This document shows, piece by piece, positions 44,792 to 56,100 of a stretch of DNA of 64,000 nt. Origin of the DNA: Plasmodium coatneyi (lineage: Eukaryota > Apicomplexa > Aconoidasida > Haemosporida > Plasmodiidae); the NCBI RefSeq assembly GCF_001680005.1, contig NC_033569.1, forward strand, positions 1,240,001-1,304,000, read 5' to 3'. A program made the translations under genes and the position numbers. The notes under the pieces are model-generated. The model saw only the letters and a program-made list of their open reading frames with translations. It was not told the DNA's origin and did no database searches. Position 1 is the stretch's first letter; the number at the start of each line of letters is the position of its first letter.

Positions 44792-47700
44792 CCAGACGTG
44801 TCGAGGCTGCTACAAGAAGAACAAATGCAAGCGCTTTCTGCAGGTAAGAGGCACCCTGAAAAGGAGCGAAAGGGGAAAACTGAGAAAGCTCAACTAGACA
44901 GAATAAGCGGGACAGACAACCTACGACTCGTTCGCCTCGCAAATGTGTCTCACCTGATTTCTCCTCTTCTTCCTCATACCCCCCTTCTTCACTCCCCAGA
45001 AATACGCAGGCGAACCCGACTTCTCCGACTTCACCCGATTGATGACCGGATTTTACAACGTAAATCTAAACAGATTAAACGAGTCACAGTGAATGGCACA
45101 AAAGAGCGCCCCTTTTTGGAGACCCCCCAACACACACGCACATATTCACCTTCACCCCGTACAGATAAGCAAAGCCTACACAAGACGAAATGAAGTGGAC
45201 AGGCTAGAGCTCCGACACGTTGTAGAAAAGGTGAACTACTTCCACTGCGCACTCTTCTACGTGTACAACTACCTCCTGAAACACAAGCACTTTAACTATA
45301 ACGCGGTAAGGAAGAGAAAAGAAGAAAAGAGAGAAAAAAAGGCACATCACATTTCCCCAATGTAGTGAACTCCCCACACAAACCAACACTAACACACACA
45401 TCCAGGTGGAGGAAGGAAACAGAAGCGCCATACTAACCTACCTGAGGGAAAGGAGACGGAACTTGCTGCTCCTAAAAAATCAAAGGCAGCAGGAGAAGGT
45501 CATGAACATCCCTAGGGAGTACTCCGACGTGATCATCCCGACAGACAAGGCCAAGATGAAGAAGAGGCAAAGGAATGTCTTCGAGAGGCTCCAGCGGTTT
45601 CGGGTACGCCGGAAAGTGCCCACTTACTCTTCTCAGTTGCGTTGATACGTAATGTTGAATTCGTTACTTGTATGTTTGTTTAACCCACCCCCGTTGTGCC
45701 ACTTCCCCCCGCAGAGACGGTCCCAACTGGCAGAGGATGAGGAGAAGTTCATTTGGATGGAGGAGCAGGAAGAGGAGGACGGTAACCAATCAGCGCAGTG
45801 GAAATACCCACCTGTGGAAATACCCACCTGTGGAAATACCCACCCGTGTGCATTCGTTTGCTTCGCATAAATCTGCTAACGCTCCCCCATTTTATAGACG
45901 CACCAGAAAAGGACCCACCTGCTGATCCGTACGGCCAACCACTCCACAACGAAACAACATGGAAGGACGATCAGAAGAACGACATGAACAACCATCTGAA
46001 CAACCGCACCGAGGATGAAAACAGTCTCGTCGAAATAAAGGACAAAAATGAACCCCTGTCTTCCTTCCGTTTCCACTATTTGGCAAAAATGGAGAAACCT
46101 GGAATAGCCAAGGAGGTTTCCATTTACAACAAGATGTACAATAAGTACTCCAGGTGAGGAATTGCAACGGGATAGGGAGAGGGCGATTTGTCTAGCCGTA
46201 CGAAGTGGAATAACGAATGGAAAAAAAAAAAAAAAAAAAAAAAAATATGAACAAGTCAGCATGTGCAGGTGTATTTCGCCACAGCTAGCTGTCTAGCCTT
46301 TTTTAATTACCATTGCTATTGCTATTGTTGCTGTTTTTTTTTTTTTTTTTTTCTCATTTTAGCTTACTCCAAAAGAAGGTGTGCATCAATTTGGACGACC
46401 TGGACGTGAACGAGGAGATAATCAAGGTGCCCACCGTAACGGCGTCGCTACGTTCTTCTCGTCATACCCATTTGTACATTGCTGATTGCCACTTCACCCC
46501 CCGACCATTTCACCACTCCCCCGCAGGCCGAAAGCCTTCTCTTCAAAATCCCTGAGGCCGTCGGAGGATACACCTTCATAAACTACATCGAGAGCCAGCC
46601 CAACAATTTCATTCTGCCCATTAATGAAAACGTAGGCATTTAAAAAAGAAAACGGGGCGGGACTTATCTTCCCTCAGCGAAGCGTCCTGTGACGACATGG
46701 CTGCAGTGCCTCCACTTTAATGCCGCTGCACCACTACCCCCTCTTCCAACCTACAGTTGTACAAGGGCATTCAAGTCTACAAACGGGAGGAACTCAATTT
46801 GGGCGACTTCTGGTCCAACATTACCAACGAGGAGCTAAAAATAAGAAGAGTTGGCTTCTACAATCCGTTCAACATAAAGCAGGTGAGTGCAACAACTGGG
46901 AGGAGCTTCCCAAACGCTGACCCGTCGGTGCACACTAAAGGCGGGTTTCTCCCCGTACATATACACATGTGCCCAATCCTGACTTGTTCATGTGTTTTTT
47001 TTTTTTTTTTTTTTTTTTTACTCAAGAATTTGGAGGTAGCGATGCAGAAGAAGGGAACCCTCCCCGGCAGAGCGACTGCGCAGGAAAAAGACGAGGTGAT
47101 TAAAAGGGTTGCGTGAATGAAAGGATCATCACCCGATAAGTTACACCATCCTACGTAAAGATTGAACAACATAGTGGCACATTTTTTTTTTTTTCCTTTT
47201 CCCCACTCGATCACGCAGGAAATTACCGACCTATCAGATGTAAAACGCATGGAGCTGTTCAAAACGGGCAGCCCGTCCTATTCCATCGTTCGTCACTCCA
47301 TTCGTAATAATCGCTTTAGCTCTTCCCCATAATCTGTGTGCTCCACCTCCACTTTGTGTTCCCCCACGCAGGACCTATCGAGCTTCCAAGAATATCTGGA
47401 CAGCAGGAAAAGAGCAGAAGCGAAAAGGAGGAGGGGGGAGAGAAGGCGCATGAGTTTGGACGACCCTCCATCCGATGCTTCATCTTCCCCTGTGGAAGAT
47501 CCAAAGAGTGGTCATTCTGAAGACAGCAACGATGAGGATGCTCGTTTTGCCTACTTTAAGGTATATGCCTTTGAGGCAGTACACGCGTCTCTACACATGA
47601 GCGTGCCAATGTAAGTGTAGGGACACATATACACATACACACGTGCAACCGACTGAATGGACCACCTCCCCCCCTTTCTGCAGAAACTGAGGAACGAGCG

Positions 47701-48842
47701 ATTCAACGTGGACCAGCACGAAGAGGTGAAGGAGGAATTCGACACCATCTACAACGAAGCGTACCATGGTATGTTTGATTCATGTGGCCACCGCTACGTT
47801 GCGTCAGCGGGGGATGGACCTGCGCAGTGGCATTGTGGTGTCTTCCTCGCGTTGCATTTTTTATATCACGTGTATACAACTTTTATGTCACGTTTATAAC
47901 CACTTTTATGTCACGTTTATACCACTTTTATATCACTTTTATATATATATATTTATTTACTGCCCACCTCAGCCAAAGGGGAAGCCGACCAGGCGTACCA
48001 CCACACGCACCACATAAGGAGGAGGCTGATCGACGAGGAGGAAGGTAAGCAGCGGATCAGTGACTCCACTCGAAGAAGGATACTCCCATGGGATTATTCG
48101 AACGTCAACACATTTGCACTTATTTAATTTTTCCCCCAATTTTGGAAGACGCAAGAGGGGTAACGCGGGAGGACATCCAAGAGGAAAGGAGGCGTCTCGT
48201 GCAGGCGGATCGGAAGGAGCTCAAGGTAAGGAGGGGGGGACGCACCTGCATGATCATCGTCCACTTAGCACAGTTGCGTCATCCCTCATTGGTGCATCAT
48301 CCCCCATTGGTGCATCATCCCCCATTGGTGCATCATCCCCCATTGGTGCATCATCCCCCATTGGTGCATCGTACCTTATTGCCACACCACTCCAGGAGCA
48401 GTCATTTTATTTATTCAAGAATGTGAAGTTCCCTGAGTTGCCCACGGAGTTATCCTCAGAGGAGGGCCTCGGCCCAGGAGACAAAAGGAGGAAGAATCTA
48501 AATGAGGAGCTTAAGAAGTACATTCGCCCCCGTGCACAGGTAGACGCGAATTACCCGTTGAATGCCCCAACGTGTGACATATATAAACCGTGCAAATGAG
48601 ACCATCGCGCAGGAGCGAATGGCTGTAACATAACTTTGCTCCCTCTCTTTATCCCGTCCCCCCTTTTCAGAAACGGAACTCGAATGTGCCGGAGCTGACA
48701 GAGGAAACGATCGAGGCTCATTCTTCATCCACCCAGGGGTAAGCCGCACTTCTGTTCTGACCCTCCCGGAATAAACCCCGTTGTGATCACCACATCAGGA
48801 CCACCCAATAAGACATCCCCTCTCATCGCTATGCCCAACCCG

Positions 48843-48882
<40 letters not shown>

Positions 48883-48971
48883 CCCATTCTGCCAGATCTC
48901 GAAGCTTGGAAATTATGTTGAAGAAAAAGAGGAAGCATTTCAAAGGGGGTGCAAATGTAGAAGAACATTAG
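43831..48971 (+). CDS. 21-exon conserved protein with mitochondrial-type N-terminus, unknown function
   Basis: Exons: 43831-44160, 44349-44509, 44590-44677, 44796-44843, 45000-45059, 45165-45305, 45406-45603, 45715-45781, 45898-46153, 46363-46426, 46527-46631, 46757-46882, 47027-47095, 47219-47287, 47372-47560, 47684-47768, 47973-48044, 48149-48225, 48396-48539, 48671-48738, 48896-48971. They join in phase to 830 aa. The first ~65 residues are rich in Arg/Lys/Ser and almost free of acidic residues (MNAVRKCPSRSGSSKSILFR), like a mitochondrial presequence. Exon 4 holds a short Cys cluster CRGCYKKNKC. The rest is charged, helical and interspersed with conserved-looking non-repetitive stretches. 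I do not recognise the family; a mitochondrial matrix or mitoribosomal role is a guess from the leader. Most introns are 90-200 nt and several contain 15-39 nt poly(T) before the acceptor. Confidence 0.75.
45798..45845 (+). repeat. 16-nt x 3 intronic minisatellite
   Basis: GTGGAAATACCCACCT repeated three times in the intron after exon 8 of the 21-exon gene. The unit is itself partly palindromic (GTGG...CCAC). Confidence 0.9.
48277..48370 (+). repeat. 18-nt x 5 intronic minisatellite
   Basis: GCATCATCCCCCATTGGT repeats, the first copy slightly diverged, in the intron between exons 18 and 19. The array is open in all frames but has no splice role that I can see. Confidence 0.9.
48844..48882. 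repeat. 39-nt poly(T), longest homopolymer in the window
   Basis: It sits in the last intron of the 21-exon gene, 13 nt before the acceptor CCAG at 48892-48895, and probably serves as an extreme polypyrimidine tract. Confidence 0.9.
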
Positions 48972-50125
48972 GCACATTTCTTTTTTTGTCCTCCAGTTCT
49001 GTCTGGGTGTTAGTTGGACAACATGGCGGCATGAAGTCATCTGACATTTCTACCCAACGTTTATTCACTTATCTGTTCATCCTACTGATTGATCAGACAG
49101 AGAGATACACATGGTACTCATTTTTTTAAATTCTGTCCCATGGGAAGATATCCACTGGGGTTACGGCGTACAGGGGTTAACCAGTAAATGAGCCAAATGG
49201 TGGACCCCAAAGCCACTCCCCCGAGAGAAGAAAAAAATGTAAGTAATTCACCCGTTTGGGAAAAGTGGACCAACCTATTTTTTTTTTTTTTTTTTTTTTT
49301 TTTTCAACTTATTTATATTTTTCCCCACTGCGCAAGGCACCGCAGGGGAGTTTGCCTGTAGCTCCTCTGCTTGCCAATTTGTTTAAGGTAACTTTTTTTT
49401 TTTTTTTTTTGTCCGTTTGGTAAATGCATACGCATATGCATATGTATATTCATATGGGTGATAAGAGGCTTTTTCCCGTTGGGCATATGTGGCGATGTGG
49501 AGGCGTTCACCCGACAAGGTTGGTAATGTGAAAGTGTGTTGTGAGCCCGTTGAGCATGCAACCTGCGGAGGTGCAAAAAAAAAAAAAAAAAAGGGGGGGA
49601 GGTTCCGATCAGCTCGATCGACTCGCGTGGGTGGTATGACGACCATGTGGGGGAAAAAGTTGCTTGAATGAACGAGGAAATGTCCCGAGGAAACATTCGC
49701 GGAAGCATCGTTCGGAAATCCGCGTCACTTGTTTGTGCCAGCCAATGTGAAGTGAACTCCCTCGTGGCCACTTCAATGTTTTTAGCTTTCCGTTTAAGTG
49801 TTACATTTGAGCTTGCATTTTTATCCGGGCGCGTTTTTTTTTTTTTTTTTTTTTTTTGTTTTTGTTTCGTTTGTTCGAGGTGGGGAGAAAGGTGATGTGA
49901 CGGAGTTGCAAAGTGGCCCAGTGAACAGAGCGGACATGCGCATGTAACAGCTGCTTGTGTAACTGCTGCGCGTGTAACTACTGCACGTGTAATTGTTGCA
50001 CGCGTAACTGCTGCACGTGGGGAATGTGAGTCTTCCCTGTTACTGTTATGTGAAGCGGCAAGGACCAGCATGCACAATTGCTGCTCCCGCACGCTTGCAC
50101 TGTTCTGACGATTTTTGTATTCACC
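48972..50125. other. Intergenic upstream of the HIRA-like gene
   Basis: 1.15 kb with poly(T) near 49280-49304 and 49394-49410, poly(A) near 49575-49592, poly(T) near 49836-49857, and a run of diverged TAACTGCTGCACGTG-type units at about 49950-50020. No gene that I can support. Confidence 0.55.
49947..50020 (+). repeat. Short tandem repeat with CACGTG-like words
   Basis: Diverged units of the form GTAACTGCTGCACGTG occur about five times just upstream of the HIRA-like start. This might be promoter sequence, or simply a degenerate minisatellite. Confidence 0.6.
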
Positions 50126-53100
50126 ATGTATACAGAGAAGCTGAACCTGAACTCGGAGAACGAGAAGATCACGAGTCTGGACTTCCAGCCGTGTTCGACG
50201 GTCAACCGATTGGCTATCTCCAGTTTACACCAAATAAAAATATATCGAATCCCAGTATATGACACAAGTTCAAGGAGGAAAATACGCATAGAGCTACTCT
50301 TCATTAGCAATGACCACAACTTGGTATATATTAATACGATCAGGTGGAGTTTCAACGGGCAATACTTGGCCAGTTGTGACAGCGGGGGGACATTGGTATG
50401 CTACGAACTGGACTGCAACAGGAATGGAAAAGTACCACAGGAGGAAATAACCCCCCTACCAAAGGAAGTAACGGCAAATTGTGCACTAGGAAATATTTGC
50501 ACTACACCAAACAGTAACAATAGAGAAGACTGGAAAATTACGAGGTGCATAAAAATTTTGGAGAGTGGCGAAATTTTCGACCTGGCTTGGTCAAGGGATA
50601 ATGAGCATGTGGTATGTGGCGTGTCCAAAGGAATGGTATATATTTTTAACCTAAAGAAATCTTACATTTCTCAGAAACTTTTTGTTAAAGGGACGAGGGA
50701 AAACATAAAAGGGGTATGTTTTCATCCGACGAATAATTCGATCATCGCACAGAGTAGTGACAATATCGTATGTCTGTGGAGAAAAATAAACACCTACCCT
50801 GAGGAGAAGAATTTGCTGCTAATATGCGGTGGACAAAGCGGAAGGAGTTTCGACAAAGAAGAGAAGGAAGATACGTCTTCTAAGCAGTACGAGGGGACAA
50901 ATACAACCCAGGGGGGAGACTCCACTCAGTCGCAAAGAATCACCAGAGAGCATTTCGAATGCTTGTATGAAGAACATATGAACCAGACGGACAAAAACAT
51001 TGACACGCCAACGATCAGACACATCTATTTCGACAGCTTTGGAAAATATGCTAGCATCACTCACATTCCAAATGATGGAAGAAACTGTGGCGTACTTCTG
51101 AAGATTAATAATAGTGAACAGGTAAACAGGAGGAGGTTGTTCCTCGATGGACATGACAGCTGTATTAGGGTTGCCAAAATTGGCCATAAGGTTTTCATCG
51201 ATCGGAGGAAAAAAAAATTATACAGCTTGTATTGCCAGTGTAGTGACAATGGGGTCATCTCCCTGTGGAAGATTTTCCTAAAAAGGGTTAAGCACTCGGG
51301 GAGGACACACCATCCAAGGGGGAACACCCACCTGGTCCAGGGTAGGCACCCCTCCGAAGTGGACAAACAGCATAAACAAGCGCAACAACAACCACCACAA
51401 CAACAACCATCCAACGAACCATCCAACGAACCACCACAACACTCACCATCGCAACGGAGGTATTCCCCTTCAAATGGACAACTGCCCCATGCAAACCGGA
51501 AGAAGAAAAAAAAAAAAGTCAACAGGTACGCCAAGTGCTTCCTAATAATCCAAAGCCTGCTCGAGGAACAGACCTGTGCAGTGGACGCAAGTTGGTCCAG
51601 TGTGTCCGACCAACTCGTCATTGGCGCATCTAACGGGTCCGTCTACATCGTGCAAATAAACGTTCACGCGTTGAAGCTGAAACCCTTTTACAACCAAGTC
51701 TTCCTTAAAATTAACGAAATTACACTCAAGTGTAACGGGGACTATGCAGCAGACATCGCACAACAGAGCAGCGCCAAAGTCAAGTCGGGAAGAGACTTAG
51801 TAGAAAAGAAAGCAAGGAACAGAATAGCTCCAAGAATAAAGTACCTCTACGATGAGCATGGGAACATTGTGCAGAACGCAAAATCGCATGATGTCATTCA
51901 CATCCTGCAGTGCACAATTTGTACTGACCAGGTGGATCACGCCCTCTACTTTGGGAGTACTTTGAAACGGGGACCTTCTTCAGGGGGTCTCCTTTTGGGA
52001 GGGGGGAAGTATCGTAACAGGCGTATCAATTATAGATTCAACTTTCCCTCCTTCGTGAGGTCCTTCCTTTGCGTAGTTTTCAAATGCGTCGAGTTTGTAC
52101 TGACGGGATTACTACCCCTGTGGGAGGTGCATGCAGCCGCTGCGGAATCACCCCAGGAGGTCAGTAGTGAGGGCGGTCATAGCGGTCATAGCGGTGACAG
52201 CGGTAACAGGCGGCAGAGCAATTATAGCGGTGGTGGTAGTGGCATGAGTAACGGTTTGGGTGATTCCGTGGGTAGCGGTGGTGGAGGAAGCGGAACGATG
52301 GGCAGTGGAGACGACGAAGATGATGGGAATGACAGGGATCGGCGAAGGGGAAATTACGCCACGGATGATCAGGTAGATGATGAAGAAGAGGAACCACTGG
52401 AAGAGGAGGAAGAGGAAAACGAAGCAGATGACGACGAAGGAGATGACACCCCCATGGGAAGTAACCCCCCCGTGGGAAGTAACCTCCGTAGTAGCAACAG
52501 CCGCAGCAGCTACAGCCGAAGCGGCCCCGTCATGGGTGCAACAGAAGCACCGACGGATTACAAGAGAAACACCAGGCAGAGCAAAAACAAAGGAAAAAGC
52601 AAAAAAAAAACAAAAAGTAAAGTAAAAAGTACTAAAGAAAAAAAGGTAAAGAACAGAAGCATAAGCAGAAGCGGAAGAGAGAGGAAAGGAAGCAGACTTA
52701 CCAAAAGTCACATAGACATTGGTCACTACTTAACTAGCAATGAAAACCTCAGTATCGTCAATGTGGAATACGTTAATGAGGACAATGAGGTTATGAACCC
52801 CTACAGTAACAGCCACATGCATAGCAATAGATCTCGTAGGACCGTTTCCGGATATTTTCCAAATGATGACGGAAGCAGGTCGTCTTCCCCTATGAGCTCT
52901 CTCCAGGATGATGAGTCCATGGATGAGAGCAGCAAAAATATCGATTTGAAAATTCTCGACATTATTCGGAACCAGTACAATAAGGAGAGTAACGCAGATA
53001 CGACCATACCTCTTCTGCATGATGGCCTTTGCGCCTTCCCCCCGGTGGAGGACTGCGGTGGGGGGAACAGCTACGTGAGCAAGGTGGATGATAATTCCAG

Positions 53101-56100
53101 GTACCTGGTGAAGAAAGAGGGAAGGGGGAATGAAGACCGGAAGAAAAATAAAGTGAAGGAGGGCTGCGTGGTCAGCAAGAGGGACAGGAAGAAGGTTGCC
53201 AAGCGAAACGAGGGGAAGAAGAGGGTCAAAAAGGAAGGGAAGAAAAAGCCCAAAAAGGGGAGAACTACAGGGGTGGAAACGGTCAAGCAGGTCTCTAACC
53301 TGACAGCCCACGGAACCTCTGAACGCGAAGAGGAAGAAACCAAAACAGCAACGACCGTGATGTCGGAGCGACCCAAAAGGGAATCTCCAGAAGGACATCC
53401 AGCAGAGGCGATTATTCAGTCAATGGAGCAGTTTAATGGAGACCCGTATGGAGGAATGGCGGGGAAGTGTGCGCCAAAGTCCAGGAAGGAGGCAAGGAGA
53501 GAAGCAAAAAGGGAGGCCAAGAAGGAAGCGAAGGAGGCAAGAAAAAAAGTCAAAAGGGGAGAAAAAAATACAAACGAAAATGGACGTGAAGACAAGGCGA
53601 TCGAGCACACGAACCGTCTAATGGAGGACACCCAGGAGGACGGGAAGGGGGAGTATTTGAAAGGGGAGGCACCACATGCTGTGTGTAGTGAAACGAGGGA
53701 AGCTAAGGAGGTCAGAAGGGAGGCCAAAAGGGAAGTCAGAAGGGAAGCCATAAAGCATCCAAGCAAGGACCCCAGCCGAAACGTCAGCCCGAAAAAAAAG
53801 AAGAAACCTAAGAAACGCAAAAGCGGAAAAAACTCAGACAGGGAGTGGGACAATTTCAACCCCCACGTGGATCTCTGCTACTCGGAGGAAGCGGAGCTCG
53901 TGCCCAAAGAGCCCCCAAGAGAAAGCAAGGAAATCATGGATTCATACAATATAGAAAAAAACGAAACATATGAAGGTAAAAATAGGGGCAGCGAATTTTA
54001 TTCTTCCAATGATGTGAACGCTGGAGAGTTATCTAGATCGAACGAGGTTAAGGGGAACTACACAAGTGAATGTCCTGAGGACTACAACAACCAGGACCAG
54101 ACAAGCGTGACGCCCAAATATGGGATGAATCTACTAGGGGGACAGTTCTCACAACCAGGTGAGAGCATTAGGAAAGACAGTGTAGTGAGGAGCCCTTCAC
54201 TAGAGGATGAAGAGCTGGCATCCAGTGAGAGGAACAATCATATGTGTGTAGATGCAGATGAATACAGTGAGGGCTACAACGGTGAATGCGTCGATGAGTT
54301 CGTGGATGCGCGTAGTAGTGTGCTTAACAGTGACTACGGGGACGATCGGTTGGAAGGCGATCGGTTGGAAGATGATCGGTTGGATGACGATCGGTTGGAT
54401 GACGATCGGTTGGATGACGATCGGTTGGAAGATGATCGATTGGAAGATGATCCGTTGGATGACGATCCTGAGGAAGGCGACCACATGGAAGACGATCCTG
54501 AGGAAGACAATCGGTTGGATGACAGTCACTTGGAAGACGACCACATGAAAGACGATCCCGAGGAAGACGATCACTTGGAAGACGATGCTGAGGAAGACGG
54601 TCACTTGGATGACGATGCTGAGGAAGACGATCACGTGGAAGACGATGCTGAGGAAGACGATCACGTGGAAGAGGGTCAATCTGACGACCTTGCTGAGAAA
54701 TCCTGCGATACTCATAGCAGTACCAACGAGGAAAGGAACGCAACGTATAAGCGGAGCTTCGAAAGGACGAGTCCATACAATTCATATAAACGTAGAAAAA
54801 GAGAACACCCAAACAAAAAAGGCAAAGTGGAAGGAAGGAGTTTTTATTCCAATGGGATATCAGATCAGAGACTGCACAGTGCACCAGTGAAGAAAAACGT
54901 CATAGACATTGGGAATTCTGAAGAAGAGGAAGACACATTAGTACGCGGTGAAGGTAGGATGGATGCAGACGGAGTGAAGAAGAACCTGAAAAAGGCAATC
55001 TATGTGATTGGAGGGGGAGAGGAAGGAGACGATGAAGAGGGAGAGGAACATAACAGCGTGGGGGCTGAAATAATAATGCTGGATGGGGGGGTCGTGCAGG
55101 AGGTGCCCCAAGAGGAGATGCAGTCACTGTCACAACAATCGGGGTCAAATCAATCTCTGTCAAATCAATCATTGTCAAATCGATCATTGTCAAATCAATC
55201 ATTGTCGATGCAACCAAGTGCGGTGCAACCCCTTCCGAGGAAAACGCAGCTGTACGAAGAAGCACACGGAACGCATAACTACACAGAGAGGGAAATCAAC
55301 CTGATCGAAGAGGACTCTGTCGAGACGGAAGAGCAAGACGGTTTGCGTGAGATGGAGGATGCAATGCAAGAGGAGACAATTCCCAAAGGAGTGAAGAAGG
55401 AAAACTATTACGAAAGAGATGCCAGCGGAGACAACCTCAGTGTGAAAACACTGAAGAGGTATACATTGGACGGAGTAAACAACAGCGGTAGTAAGAGGGT
55501 CCCAACTGAGGGGTTTGAAAAAATCATCGGACGGGGTGGTGGCTCCTCCAATAGGAATAACATCCACGGGAAGAGGAACTGGATAAATGTGTCTACCTCA
55601 TCGGAGAGGGAGGAAGACACGTCCAAGAGCGGCAAAAACGGAGGCAGCACCTACAGTGATGCAATCAACGGAAGCAATTCCAGTGGTGAGAGAAACCACA
55701 TAGATAACGTCCACGTGGAAAAGTACAAAAATAAAATATTTTTTTTTGACAGTAGGAGGGAAAATTGTCTTATCTGCTGCATGTTGGGGGATGGCTCTAC
55801 TAACTCGGTCGATCATGTTGCACATTCCATCGAGGGAAGGAGATCCTTCTACCTCCTGTGGGAAGATGAAGTAGCAGGAAAATTGATTAAACAGGTCCTG
55901 TTTGGTAATTACCTCTTCGTAGTAACAGCACAAAAAGGGTTATACATACTTAACGTGTTTCACATAGAAAGCAGGTTGGTGCTTTACAACTTTGTCCTCC
56001 CATTGACGACACGCGTCTGTGACATCTGTGTCATAAAGAACTTGCGTGTAGGGAGGGACATCTACACCTTCTTCTACCTCCGTGATTCTAAGAAGAGTTA

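Noticed and set aside
48277..48370. CRISPR-like array
   Set aside because: The 18-nt units are directly tandem without spacers, in a eukaryotic intron; this is a minisatellite.
49313..50092. 259-aa open frame on the minus strand
   Set aside because: Built from VTRA-type simple repeats and homopolymer translations, with no domain; it lies in the upstream region of the HIRA-like gene.
54200..54884. Two long minus-strand frames opposite the HIRA-like acidic repeat
   Set aside because: They mirror the minisatellite in other frames; their Val/Ile or Arg/Pro periodicity comes only from the repeat unit.
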